64,000 bases of DNA from Streptomyces violascens (lineage in GTDB: Bacteria > Actinomycetota > Actinomycetes > Streptomycetales > Streptomycetaceae): positions 310,001-374,000 of the forward strand of contig NZ_BMUA01000001.1 in the NCBI RefSeq assembly GCF_014649955.1. Reading direction: 5' to 3'. This document shows positions 34,299 through 43,238 of the stretch, piece after piece; within the stretch, counting starts at the first letter, position 1; each line of letters begins with the position of its first letter. Made by a program: the position numbers and the translations under genes. The notes under the pieces were generated by a model, which saw only the letters and a program-made list of their open reading frames with translations, had not been told where the DNA came from and did not search any database.

Positions 34299-35942
34299 TC
34301 AGCAACCGGGTGCCCCCTTGCCGCCGCGCTGCGGGAGGCTGAGGTTGGGGGTGCCGTCCGGCCAGGTGAGGGCGATCGTCCTGGTCGAGCCGTCGGGGCC
34401 GAGCTGGACCACCGGGGTGGGCTTGCCCGCCGGGGTGCCGTCCGTGCGGAACGACAGCCAGCCGCTGGCCCCCGGCAGCATCTGGGCGCAGTAGAACTGG
34501 TGCAGGATGCCCGTCTCCAGGCCCGGGTTCTTCAGCCCGACGGCGTCGCGCCGGCCCGCGCTGATCGCCGCCACCGCCGCGTCGTGGGTGAGCATCGCCT
34601 GCCCGCTGCCCAGGTCGGCCGGGTCGAAGGTGAGGGTCGCCACCTCCTTGTCGGCGGTCAGCGGCTGGCCGGTGCAGGGGTCGGGACGGCCGGTGAACGC
34701 CGCCCAGAACTGGTCGTAGTTGTGCTTGGCGTCGGAGCCGGGGCAGTCCTTGCCCCACTCGTCAGGGCTGGCAAGCGCGGTGTACGCGACGGTGACCCGG
34801 CCCGATGCGATGCCGTTCAGGACGCCCTTGTCGCGGATGGACTCCGAGGCATCGTCACCGGCGAGGATGTGCAGCTGGGGAATCCCGCAGGGTGCGCCCT
34901 GCACCCAGTTCTCCACGAACGCCCCGAGGTCGCGGCCCCGGCCCGCGAAGTACACGACGGACGGGGCGGCCTGGCACAGGTTGGCGTGCATGAGGTTGAA
35001 CTGCTGGACCAGGTAGTCCTGGCGGCCCGATCCGGCGGGCAGGTCGCTGGGCGAGGTGTACGGGAGTACGGTCACGGTGCGGTTCGGCGTCTTGAACCTG
35101 GTCTTGGCCGCCTCGGCGAGCGTCTGCGTGTAGTCGTCGCCCGTGACACTGTCCGCGACGACGGCGAGGGAGGTCACGGCCGGCTTCAGGTTGGATACGT
35201 ACTGGTTCGCCGCGACCACCGAGTCCGCGTTGGTCGGGGAGACCCGGAACATGTCGACGATCTGCTTCTTGCCGGTGGGGTCGGCCGGGTCGAGGTTCAT
35301 CGAGTCGCCCGTCACCGTCGACCCGATGACGGGAATGTGCAGCTGTGCGGAGATCGCCGCGGCGGCGCGCCGGGTCTGCTCGGTGGACTGGCCGAGCCCG
35401 ACGACCGCCGAGATGCGTTCGGCGCTCATCTGCTCCTTCAGCTCGGCCACGGTGTGGTCCCACGAGGCGTACTGGCTGCCCATGTTGGCGAGGTACAGCT
35501 TGATGGCGGGCGTACTGCCGTAGGCGGCGGTGTTGTTGGCCCGCCACACGGCGGTGAGGGCGCCCTCGATGTTGGGGTAGAGCGAGTCGTAGGTGAGGGT
35601 GTCCACGTCGGACACCGGCGAGAGGTCCAGCATCAGGACGACGCTGGTGTACGGGCCCTTCACCGCGTCGTTGGCCGACTTGACCATGTGCTCCAGCTCC
35701 CGCATCCGGGCGGGTTCGTGGTCGGTGAACGGCCCGCTGTCGATGTTCACGCCCGCGCAGGCGAGCGGGGTTCCAGTCGCGGTCATGCCGGTGCCGCAGG
35801 TCAGCGAGGGCGGGAAGAGCCTGTCGTAGCCCCAGCGGCCGCCGAACACGAGGCCGGTGAGGATCACGAGCGCCGCGAGGAGCGAGAGGACCGGGTGACG
35901 GCGCAGCCGGCCGAAGCGGGGGTTGCCTACAGCGGGTGGCAT
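34299..35942 (-). CDS. Membrane-anchored type-I periplasmic-binding-like protein
   Basis: A 547-residue protein from ATG 35942, placed 6 nt after AAGGA. A single membrane helix near residues 18-38 (HPVLSLLAALVILTGLVFGG) anchors a large extracellular domain. The domain has the branched-chain-amino-acid/receptor-type binding fold: VSAVVGLGQSTEQTRRAAAAISAQLHIPVIGSTVTG, MFRVSPTNADSVVAANQYV, LAVVADSVTGDDYTQTLAEAAKTRF, and VVYFAGRGRDLGAFVENW. There is no lipobox and no ABC permease nearby. The P-loop NTPase gene lies 55 nt upstream on the same strand. A ligand-sensing rather than transport role is inferred. Confidence 0.85.
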   Translation of the reverse strand: MPPAVGNPRFGRLRRHPVLSLLAALVILTGLVFGGRWGYDRLFPPSLTCGTGMTATGTPLACAGVNIDSGPFTDHEPARMRELEHMVKSANDAVKGPYTSVVLMLDLSPVSDVDTLTYDSLYPNIEGALTAVWRANNTAAYGSTPAIKLYLANMGSQYASWDHTVAELKEQMSAERISAVVGLGQSTEQTRRAAAAISAQLHIPVIGSTVTGDSMNLDPADPTGKKQIVDMFRVSPTNADSVVAANQYVSNLKPAVTSLAVVADSVTGDDYTQTLAEAAKTRFKTPNRTVTVLPYTSPSDLPAGSGRQDYLVQQFNLMHANLCQAAPSVVYFAGRGRDLGAFVENWVQGAPCGIPQLHILAGDDASESIRDKGVLNGIASGRVTVAYTALASPDEWGKDCPGSDAKHNYDQFWAAFTGRPDPCTGQPLTADKEVATLTFDPADLGSGQAMLTHDAAVAAISAGRRDAVGLKNPGLETGILHQFYCAQMLPGASGWLSFRTDGTPAGKPTPVVQLGPDGSTRTIALTWPDGTPNLSLPQRGGKGAPGC

Positions 35943-35997
35943 GGACACTCCTTGCGGTGCGGTCGGCGGGCGCGGGGGTGCCGCGTCCGCCGCGGGG

Positions 35998-38154
35998 CTA
36001 GGCGAAGGCGGCCGCCGCCTGCTGCAGCGGACTGACGTCCAGCAGACGGGAGTTGTGCGCGAGGCGGGTGAAGCATTCCTGTATCTCGCCGTCCCAGCGC
36101 CGGGTGTGCTCGGTCAGCGGGTCGCTGTACAGCCAGAGCAGGGCGAGCAGCTTGGCGGTGGCCACCGCGAGGACGGTCTGCCCGCCGTCCTCGACCCCGT
36201 CGAGCAGCAGCGCGTACGCCTCCTGGGGCGAGTGCTCGTACAGCAGCCGGCAGGGCGCGGAGGAGAGGTAGTCGAGCAGCCGGATCCAGGCGCGGTGGTC
36301 CTCGTCGAAGCGGTCCGCGAGGGCTGCGGCCACCGGTGCGAAACGTCCGAGGGCCAGGTCGTGGAAGAGTCCTCGCTCGACGGCCGCGGCTTCGCCGCCG
36401 TGCGCGGGCAGCGCGGCCAGGGCGACGGACTGCGCGGCGAACAGCTCGTGCCAGGGGCTCGTCCCGTCGGGGCGCGCGGGCCGGGCTGTGTTCAGCGCGG
36501 TGAGTGCGGAGCGGGTCAGCCAGGGGTGCAGCGTGGCGGGCCCGTCGGAGTCGCCCCAGCCGATCTGGCGGATGCGCGAGTGGCGGTGGGTGAAGGTGCT
36601 CACCCACAGGTGCCGGCGCAGGAGTTCCAGGCTGCGCGGAAGCTCCGTCGAGGTGGCGGGAAGGCGCGGGTCCTGCGCGGTGCGTACGTCGGCGAGGTAG
36701 GCGGCCGCCAGGACGATCGCGGGGGCGGTGCTCCAGGCGGTGCCGGGGACGGGCAGCCCTTCGGGGAGGCTGGTCTCCAGGGCGTGGGCCCACAGCGGCG
36801 TGCCGTCCTCGTCGGCCGGGGCGAGCAGCGATACGGCGGGTCCGTGCGGGCCGGGGTGTGCACCGAACGGCTCGTCGAGTACGGCGGAGACGGCGCCCCG
36901 GTGGCCTCCGGTGAGCCGGTGGACGACGGATGCGGGCAGCGGCCGGGCGGGCGAGGGGTCGGAGCGGCCCATCGCGTAGCCGACCTGCTCCTCGGTCATC
37001 GGGTCGAGCCACACCGGGTACCACCAGGCGGCCGCGGGCCCGCGCTCGACGGCGACGGCCGCGTCGTTCTCCCGCGCCCACAGCGTCCGGGTCGCCCGGG
37101 AAAGGAGCGGGACGCGGCGCTGAGGCGTTGCGGCCAGCGGCGTCGAGCGCCAGGGCTCGCACCACCAGGACGTCCACTCCGACTGCCACTGCTCGCACGC
37201 GGCCAGCACGAGCAGCGGGTCCGCCGCACCCGAACCGTCCATGTCGGCCGCCTGGTTGCGGGACCGGGCGCCCGCGAGTTCGGTGAGGAAGCGACGCCCG
37301 GCCGGGGTCTGCGCGCCGTCCACCAGGAGCACCCAGGCGTGGTCGTGCCGGTCGCGGCGGGCGCCATGGGCGGGCAGTACGCAGGAGCAGGCGGAGCGCA
37401 GTGGCGGATGGCGTTCGGCCTGGTCCTTGACGTCGGCGAGGAAGGCGGCCATCAGGGGGCCGACCGCGGCGGAGCGCGAGGTGGAACTCAGTCTGATGAG
37501 CGCGTCGATGGAGCGCGCGGATTCGGCTTCGGGAACGCTGATGTGCCACCTGAGCGCGTCCCGTACGCCCCACCGTGCGGCGCTCTGCAACAGGGATCCG
37601 ATCACGGGCTTGGCCTGGTCGCGGACGGCGGACACCACCTCCCGCGCGGGCCCCGAGACCAGGGGGCTCAACGCTCCCTGGGCGACGACGTCCATGGTGG
37701 CCGCCGCGGCGTGTTCCACCCCGGCGGCGAACCTGCCCGACCGGCTGTTGCGCGTGTACTGCTGTATGAGCTCACGTATCTGGTCGGCGGCCCGGCCCCG
37801 GTCCGCGTCCAGGTTCTCGTTCAGGGCGAGCAGCCCGAGCCCGAAGCGGTGGAACACCGGCCCGCGGCGCAGATTGTCCCAGCCGCGCATCATCTGGAAC
37901 GCGACAAGGGCTGCCGCCGACACCGGGTCGACGGGGTTCTCCTCGAAGTCGAGCCCCGCGTGCACCACGGTCCCGCCGCACGCCCGCGACACGGCCCGCA
38001 GCAGATCGGTCTTCCCGGACCCCCGAGGCCCCAACAGCGCGACGACCGGCTGCCGTTGCCCCGGATACCGCCACAACATGTGCCGCAGGAACGCATCGGC
38101 GCCCCCTGCCGCATCAAGATCCCCCACCGCACTCACCGCCCCCGGAACCGACAC
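35998..38154 (-). CDS. Large P-loop NTPase, STAND/AAA-like, partner of binding-like protein
   Basis: A protein of about 718 residues; GTG 38154 is my best start, but GTGs a few codons downstream are possible. Walker A is LLGPRGSGKTDLL (~residue 42) and the Walker B candidate is AWVLLVDGAQTPAGRRFL (~270). The pattern LLVLAACEQW after it resembles a sensor strand. The C-terminal half is helical and Trp/Leu-rich without recognised repeats. No HTH or membrane segment is evident. It is followed after 55 nt by the anchored binding-like protein and preceded by an amino-acid permease gene. I do not recognise a named family. Confidence 0.7.
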   Translation of the reverse strand: MSVPGAVSAVGDLDAAGGADAFLRHMLWRYPGQRQPVVALLGPRGSGKTDLLRAVSRACGGTVVHAGLDFEENPVDPVSAAALVAFQMMRGWDNLRRGPVFHRFGLGLLALNENLDADRGRAADQIRELIQQYTRNSRSGRFAAGVEHAAAATMDVVAQGALSPLVSGPAREVVSAVRDQAKPVIGSLLQSAARWGVRDALRWHISVPEAESARSIDALIRLSSTSRSAAVGPLMAAFLADVKDQAERHPPLRSACSCVLPAHGARRDRHDHAWVLLVDGAQTPAGRRFLTELAGARSRNQAADMDGSGAADPLLVLAACEQWQSEWTSWWCEPWRSTPLAATPQRRVPLLSRATRTLWARENDAAVAVERGPAAAWWYPVWLDPMTEEQVGYAMGRSDPSPARPLPASVVHRLTGGHRGAVSAVLDEPFGAHPGPHGPAVSLLAPADEDGTPLWAHALETSLPEGLPVPGTAWSTAPAIVLAAAYLADVRTAQDPRLPATSTELPRSLELLRRHLWVSTFTHRHSRIRQIGWGDSDGPATLHPWLTRSALTALNTARPARPDGTSPWHELFAAQSVALAALPAHGGEAAAVERGLFHDLALGRFAPVAAALADRFDEDHRAWIRLLDYLSSAPCRLLYEHSPQEAYALLLDGVEDGGQTVLAVATAKLLALLWLYSDPLTEHTRRWDGEIQECFTRLAHNSRLLDVSPLQQAAAAFA

Positions 38155-38165
38155 GCACAAGGCGC

Positions 38166-38193
38166 ACCTTCCGCATCGATTGAAACGGAAGGT
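38166..38193 (-). promoter_or_regulatory. Hairpin masking the NTPase ribosome site
   Basis: ACCTTCCG (38166-38173) and CGGAAGGT (38186-38193) are perfect 8-bp arms with a 12-nt loop. On the minus-strand mRNA the 3' arm GGAAGGT is the only Shine-Dalgarno-like sequence before the NTPase start, so the stem could limit translation. Confidence 0.45.
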
Positions 38194-38328
38194 AACACCG
38201 GAGGGACAGGCGGCGACGGGTGTTCCACCACATCCGACCACCGGATCGACGCCCGTGCGGCAGTTGCGGGGATTTGGGAACTGGAGGCACCAACCCCCGT
38301 GCGGCCGTGGTTGGTCGAGGCGTTGCCG

Positions 38329-39942
38329 TCAGGTGGTCGGCAACGCCGTGACCGGGGCCGTTCTGAGGTGGGCCGTGCCCGAGCGGACCGCCCAGGCGAA
38401 CACGGCGAGCGACACCGCCCCCACCACGCCGGAGTCGTACGGTGCCGGGAGGTGGCCCGAGCCTCCGAAGGTGCCGAGCCACGACAGCAGGGTCAGTGCG
38501 GCGAGGTGGAAGACGATCCAGGCGCCGTGCCGCAGTTCCTGAAGCGTGGAGCGCCCCTGCTCGTCGCGGCGCAGCAGCAGGAACAGGGGAACGCCCGCGA
38601 GGACCAGGGGCAGGGCGAGCCGCAGGTGGTGCCAGCCCGACCAGAAGACGAACTCGCTGGCCACCAGGAAGCTGATGGGCGCGATCCAGTGCACGCCGGG
38701 CACCTGGCCGTCCGCCGGTGGAAGTCCCCTGTCCTTGTCGTGGGCCCGGAACGCGGCGGCGGCGACCGCCGAGGCCGCGTACACGAGCAGGTACATGTCG
38801 CCCATCACGCTGACGATGTCCTGCCAGCCGCCGAACGGCAGCATGAAGACGATGATGACGAGCAGGTTCAGCACCAGGGCGCGGCGGGCCGTCCCGGAGC
38901 GGGGGTCGATGCGCATGAAGAAGCGGGGCAGCAGGCCGTTCTTGGCCAGCGCGTAGGTGTGCCGGGCGTCGATGGCGACCCCGACGTAGGCCGACCCACC
39001 GGGCGACACCACCGCGTCCGCGTACAGCAGGGTGGCCAGCCAGTGCAGGTTGAGGACCAGGGCGAGCTGGCCGAAGGGCGAGTCGAAGTTCACGCCCTGC
39101 CAGCCGTGGCCGAGCAGGGAGTCGGGGACCGTGAAGAGGAAGGCCAGTTGCAGGCCGAGGTAGACGAGCACGGCGAGCCCGATGCCGGTGAGCACCGCGA
39201 GCGGCACGGTGCGGCGCGGGTTGCGGGCCTCGCCGGAGAAGTCGAGGGGTGCCTGGAACCCGTTGACGGAGTACACGATCCCGCCGCCGGCCAGGGCGGT
39301 CAGACAGGCCGCGTAGCCGTACGGTGCGAAGCCGCCGTGATCCGTGAGGCGGCCGGAGTGCGTGCCGGAGAGGAACAGCGCGACCACCGTGAGGACCGGG
39401 ATGAGCACCTTGAACAGCGACACCAGGTTGTTGAGCTTCGCGAAGGTCCGCACGGCGAACCAGTTGAGCGCCGTCAGGAGCACGCTGAGCCCGGTGGCCA
39501 CGGCGAGGCCGGAGCCGGTGAGGCGGCCGTTGTGGTAGAGGCTCGGCAGATAGTGCGCGGCGTACTGCATGATCGCGCTGATCTCCGCCGCCGTACCGCC
39601 GACCGAGAGCAGCACGGACCAGCCGACCACGGTACCGACGAGGCGGCCGCTCGCGTACAGCGGCCACCGCACGGTGCCGCCGCCTTCCGGGCGGGTGGCC
39701 CCGAGTTCCACCATGACCAGAGCCACCAGCGCGCACAGCACGCCCGCCCCGACCCAGGAGAGCAGGGCTGCGGGCCCCGCGGTCTGGGCGGCGAACATGG
39801 CGGCGAACAGCCAGCCCGAGCCGAGGATGTTGGAGAACCCGATCGCGGTCAGGCTCCAGAACCCGAGTTCCTTGTGGAGCCGCCGCTCCTCGCCCAGTAC
39901 GGTCAGGACCGAAGGGGTCTCCCCCGGCTGGATCGGCCGCAC
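38329..39942 (-). CDS. APC-family amino acid permease
   Basis: A protein of about 537 residues with roughly 12 helices. The first helix region contains LGFWSLTAIGFSNILGSGWLFA, matching the APC helix-1 IGxGIG-type unwound motif. The loop NGFQAPLDFSGEARNPRRTVPLAV matches the F.G.E..NP.R consensus of helix 6-7. GTG 39942 is preferred because AGGAGG lies 9 nt upstream; GTG 39969 lacks a ribosome site. Substrate is probably an amino acid or amine. It is the first gene of a same-strand run with the NTPase (175 nt later) and the binding-like protein. Confidence 0.88.
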   Translation of the reverse strand: MRPIQPGETPSVLTVLGEERRLHKELGFWSLTAIGFSNILGSGWLFAAMFAAQTAGPAALLSWVGAGVLCALVALVMVELGATRPEGGGTVRWPLYASGRLVGTVVGWSVLLSVGGTAAEISAIMQYAAHYLPSLYHNGRLTGSGLAVATGLSVLLTALNWFAVRTFAKLNNLVSLFKVLIPVLTVVALFLSGTHSGRLTDHGGFAPYGYAACLTALAGGGIVYSVNGFQAPLDFSGEARNPRRTVPLAVLTGIGLAVLVYLGLQLAFLFTVPDSLLGHGWQGVNFDSPFGQLALVLNLHWLATLLYADAVVSPGGSAYVGVAIDARHTYALAKNGLLPRFFMRIDPRSGTARRALVLNLLVIIVFMLPFGGWQDIVSVMGDMYLLVYAASAVAAAAFRAHDKDRGLPPADGQVPGVHWIAPISFLVASEFVFWSGWHHLRLALPLVLAGVPLFLLLRRDEQGRSTLQELRHGAWIVFHLAALTLLSWLGTFGGSGHLPAPYDSGVVGAVSLAVFAWAVRSGTAHLRTAPVTALPTT

Positions 39943-40073
39943 GCGCACCCGCCTCCTCGCATGACTCACGACACAGGAGTGCCCAGCGTGTCACGCCATG
40001 GGCCGTGCGTCGCCGAGGAAGACGACCGAGTCCTCACGGGTTTCGACCGAGCCCCGCCCGGTTTCGACCGGGA

Positions 40074-40988
40074 CTACCAGGTTTCGACGGCGAAGCTGAC
40101 GCCCGCCGTATCCGTCTGGAGGCTCAGCTTCACATCGCCGCTGGTGATGTCCACATCGACCGAGCCTCCCGCGGCCGCGAGCTGCACGGCCTGGACGCCG
40201 TGCCATACGTTGCCGTCGTGCAGGGCGACGCGGACCGAGCCGGTCGCCGGGGTGTCGGTGATCTGGTCCATGCCGAGGTGGAGTCTGCGGTTGTAGCCGG
40301 CCCACGCGCTGCCGTGCGGCAGCAGGACGACGGTGGGCTGGGCGCCCGGGTCGACGCGGCCGGTGATCCATTGGGGCATGTCGGTCTCCTCAGGCGGTGA
40401 GTGCTGGAACGAGAGCGTCCAGTCGCGCAGTTCACTGGTGCTGGCGAGGCGGCAGTAGTCGAGGTCGAGGCCGTTGGACTCGCCGTACTGGTGGAACATC
40501 CAGGCGGCCTGGATTCCGGGGTTCCCGGCGGCGCGGCCGGCCGTGGCGATCCACAGGAAGTCGGCGTAGAAGCCGTTCCGGTCGACGTTCCACCAGTAGT
40601 CGAGGTTGGCGTACATGCCGACGGGATTGCGCGGCAGACGGCTCTTGACATATCTCAACCACGCGTCCTTGTAAGCGCGTTGAGTCGATTTGGGGACGCC
40701 GGAGTTCGCCGGGTCGTAGCCCTCCCAGTCGAGGATCACCACGTCGCCCGGCTGCCAGTTGACCCGGTCGATGAAGTAGTCGGCCTCGGCCTGGGCGCTG
40801 TTGCCCATGTGGGGGTAGTGGTACGCCCCCCACACGAGGCCGTTGGCCTTGGCGTGGTCGCGCTGGGTCACCCAGCGGGGATTGATGTACGAGAGCCCTT
40901 CGGTGACCTTGACGAAGGCGAAGGACAGGCCACTCGTGTTCGGTGTCGACGACTGGTACGACGCCCAGTCCTGCCCGTAGATACCCAT
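40074..40988 (-). CDS. GH25-family muramidase-like protein with C-terminal beta domain
   Basis: A 304-residue protein from ATG 40988 (MGIYGQDWASYQSSTPNTSG), with GGAGG 6 nt upstream. Residues ~1-190 match the GH25 (Chalaropsis-type) barrel: FAFVKVTEGLSYINPRW, AYHYPHMGNSAQAEADYFI, catalytic acidic pair in DVVILDWEGYDP, and FHQYGESNGLDLDYCRL. The last 90 residues form an unrecognised beta domain (DMPQWITGRVDPGAQPTVVLL onward). No signal peptide or membrane helix is present, which is unusual for a cell-wall lytic enzyme. Peptidoglycan is the family substrate. Confidence 0.82.
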   Translation of the reverse strand: MGIYGQDWASYQSSTPNTSGLSFAFVKVTEGLSYINPRWVTQRDHAKANGLVWGAYHYPHMGNSAQAEADYFIDRVNWQPGDVVILDWEGYDPANSGVPKSTQRAYKDAWLRYVKSRLPRNPVGMYANLDYWWNVDRNGFYADFLWIATAGRAAGNPGIQAAWMFHQYGESNGLDLDYCRLASTSELRDWTLSFQHSPPEETDMPQWITGRVDPGAQPTVVLLPHGSAWAGYNRRLHLGMDQITDTPATGSVRVALHDGNVWHGVQAVQLAAAGGSVDVDITSGDVKLSLQTDTAGVSFAVETW

Positions 40989-41094
40989 CAGCAACCTCCG
41001 CGAGCGAGCCGGCCGGAACCACCCCTCCCCTCCTCTTGCTTGCCCGCTGACGGGCGGGCCGACTCACCGCCGGCGCGTCCTGTGGCGCCCAACG

Positions 41095-41128
41095 CGAAGG
41101 GCCGCCGGCACGTGCCGGCGGCCCTTCG
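41095..41128. terminator. 34-bp perfect palindrome terminator
   Basis: Positions 41095-41111 and 41112-41128 are exact reverse complements, centred on GCACGTGC. The palindrome folds into a stem of about 15 bp and lies 27 nt past the phosphoesterase stop. Confidence 0.85.
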
Positions 41129-41154
41129 GTCAACTGTCTTGCCCGCAGCGGGAG

Positions 41155-43053
41155 TTACTGGGCTGCGCTGGTGCGGTTCCTGCGGCGGTGCAGGGCGAAG
41201 GCGATGCCCGCGCCGCCCACCGCGAGCGCGCCCGCTGTGATCCCGGCCGGGACGAGCGCCGAGGAGGAGCCGGTCTCGGCGAGGGTCTCGCCGGCCGTCT
41301 GGGTCGTCGGGTTGTTGCCCGAGCCGCCCGTGCCGGACGTGCTGCCCCCGGTCGAGGAGGCGGGCGGGGTCGCGTGCTCGGGAATGTCCGTGACGGACTT
41401 GACCGACCCGTCGGCGTTGAGCAGGACCTGCTTGTTATTGGGGTGCTTGAAGTCGAACGCAGAGGTCAGCGCGTTCGCGCGGGCGTCGAAGGAGGCGTCG
41501 CCGATCCGTCCGGTGTGCCAGTTGTCCTCGATGAAGCGGGTGATCGACGCCTGCTCGGTGCGGGTGTGGTCGACCGAGTTGACCTTGCTGTAGGGCGAGA
41601 TGACGAGCAGCGGCTGGCGGGTGCCGGGGCCGCAGCGGTCGGAGTAGCCGCCGGCCGCGGCCGGTCCGGCCTGGCAGGCCGGGCTGTCGGGAGCCTTGCC
41701 GTCGGAGCCGGGCTTGGTGTCCTTCGAGCCGTTCTGCGGCTTGGCGTACGCGTGGTCGTACCAGCCGTCCGAGTCGTCGTAGGCGATGACGACGGCGGTG
41801 TCCTTCCACTCCGGCGACTGCTGGAGCTTGTTGATCTGCTCGACGAGGAAGTGCTGCTCGTCGATCGGGTCGGAGTAGGCGGCGTGGCCGTCCTGGAACT
41901 CCGCGGCCTTCAGGAAGCTCACCGCCGGCAGGTTGCCGGCCTTGAGCGCCGCGTCGAAGTCGCTGAGGTCGTAGTTGTGGTTGGCCTGTCCGCCGTGGCC
42001 GATCTCGGCGGTGTTCTTCGGCGGCAGGTGGTGCGGGTTGGCCGTGGACTTGTAGTACTGGAACGGCGAGTGGTGCGGGCTGTAGTCGACGGCCGCGGCG
42101 CCGCCCACGTTGGTGTGCGTGCTGCCCGAGCACTTCGCGTAGTCGCCCTGCTTGCCGTCCCACGCGGTGCTGGGCCGGAAGCCGCCCTGGAACCAGCCCC
42201 AGGTCACCTTCTGCTCGTTGAGCAGGTCACCGATGTTGCGGCCCTGCATCGCGGCGAGCGCGTTCTTGCTCGTGTGGTCCTTGCCCGAGCAGTCGTCGTA
42301 CGCCGGGTCCGGGTCGTTGACGAGCGTGCCGACACCCTTGGCGTCCGGAGAGATGACCGTGTACGGGTCGGGCTTCGCGGTCTGCTTGGGGTGCTCGGTG
42401 CCCGAGGCGGGGTCGGTGGAGATCACGCCGTGGGTCTGCGCGGAGATGAGGTTGAGCGCGCCGGGTGTGGAGGGCCCGTAGGTGGTGCTGAACGAGTTGT
42501 CGCCGAGCGAGTAGTGCTGGGCGTAGTTCCACATCGCGGTGACGGTGTTGCCGTCGTAGTAGTCCATGACCAGGCCGGGCTCGCCGAACAGGTTGCCGGA
42601 GCACTTGCCGGAGTCCGTGTTCTGGACGTAAAGGTCGGCCTTGCCGCCGTTGGCGGCGTACTGCTCGGGCCCGTAGCCGTGGTTCTGGTCGCAGGTCATG
42701 GCCTGCTGGGGGGTGAGCCGCTTGGGCAGGTACTGGTTCGGGTTCTTCGTGAGGAGCCCGGCGTTGCGCAGGGTGTCGATGTCCTTCGGGGTGTGCTTGT
42801 CGGCGGTGAACTTCGTGCCGTCGGTGTTCGCCGCCACCGGGTACGCGCCGAAGTAGTGGTCGAAGGACACGTTCTCCTGGAAGAGCACCACCAGGTGCTT
42901 GACCGGGGTGGCGGTCTGGCCGCCGTGGTGGTCCGCCGAGTCCGCCGCGGCCGGGACCGTACCGCTCAGGAGGCCGAGTGCTGCCGCTCCGGCGAACGCT
43001 CCCCACCGTCTGGCCCAGCGCCCCGGACCCGCCGCGCTACCTTTGCTGCCCAT
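41155..43053 (-). CDS. Sortase-anchored phosphoesterase (phospholipase C family)
   Basis: A 632-residue secreted protein from ATG 43053 with GGAGG 10 nt upstream. A signal sequence (WARRWGAFAGAAALGLLSGT ... AAADSADHH) precedes the phosphoesterase-family domain: HLVVLFQENVSFDHYFGAYP (metal site and nucleophile region), GPSTPGALNLISAQTHG, and VVIAYDDSDGWYDHAY. The C-terminus has LAETG, a hydrophobic helix (VPAGITAGALAVGGAGIAFAL) and HRRRNR, the class-E sortase signal used by streptomycetes. The protein is thus expected on the cell wall, hydrolysing phospholipids or other phosphoesters. Confidence 0.9.
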   Translation of the reverse strand: MGSKGSAAGPGRWARRWGAFAGAAALGLLSGTVPAAADSADHHGGQTATPVKHLVVLFQENVSFDHYFGAYPVAANTDGTKFTADKHTPKDIDTLRNAGLLTKNPNQYLPKRLTPQQAMTCDQNHGYGPEQYAANGGKADLYVQNTDSGKCSGNLFGEPGLVMDYYDGNTVTAMWNYAQHYSLGDNSFSTTYGPSTPGALNLISAQTHGVISTDPASGTEHPKQTAKPDPYTVISPDAKGVGTLVNDPDPAYDDCSGKDHTSKNALAAMQGRNIGDLLNEQKVTWGWFQGGFRPSTAWDGKQGDYAKCSGSTHTNVGGAAAVDYSPHHSPFQYYKSTANPHHLPPKNTAEIGHGGQANHNYDLSDFDAALKAGNLPAVSFLKAAEFQDGHAAYSDPIDEQHFLVEQINKLQQSPEWKDTAVVIAYDDSDGWYDHAYAKPQNGSKDTKPGSDGKAPDSPACQAGPAAAGGYSDRCGPGTRQPLLVISPYSKVNSVDHTRTEQASITRFIEDNWHTGRIGDASFDARANALTSAFDFKHPNNKQVLLNADGSVKSVTDIPEHATPPASSTGGSTSGTGGSGNNPTTQTAGETLAETGSSSALVPAGITAGALAVGGAGIAFALHRRRNRTSAAQ

Positions 43054-43238
43054 GCTCCGCGTGCCTCCACTGGCGTCCGCTTTCGGCCGCCGTCGTGATG
43101 TCGTTGACGAGACGCGATGTTTCGCGCGGACCACTACACCGCGACAGCGACACCGTGTCCTCCTGGTGAACACCCAGTCAGGAATACCAGGCCAAAACTT
43201 GACTCTCTGTTGGTGCAATGCGGCCGGTCGGGCGACCG

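Noticed and set aside
35923..40296. A 1457-codon open frame on the plus strand
   Set aside because: It runs antisense through the NTPase and permease genes, both of which show recognisable motifs and ribosome sites. The translated product is low-complexity.
41188..43098. A 636-codon plus-strand frame opposite the phosphoesterase
   Set aside because: Composition is Val/Gly/Arg-rich antisense noise, while the minus strand has signal peptide, catalytic motifs and sortase signal.
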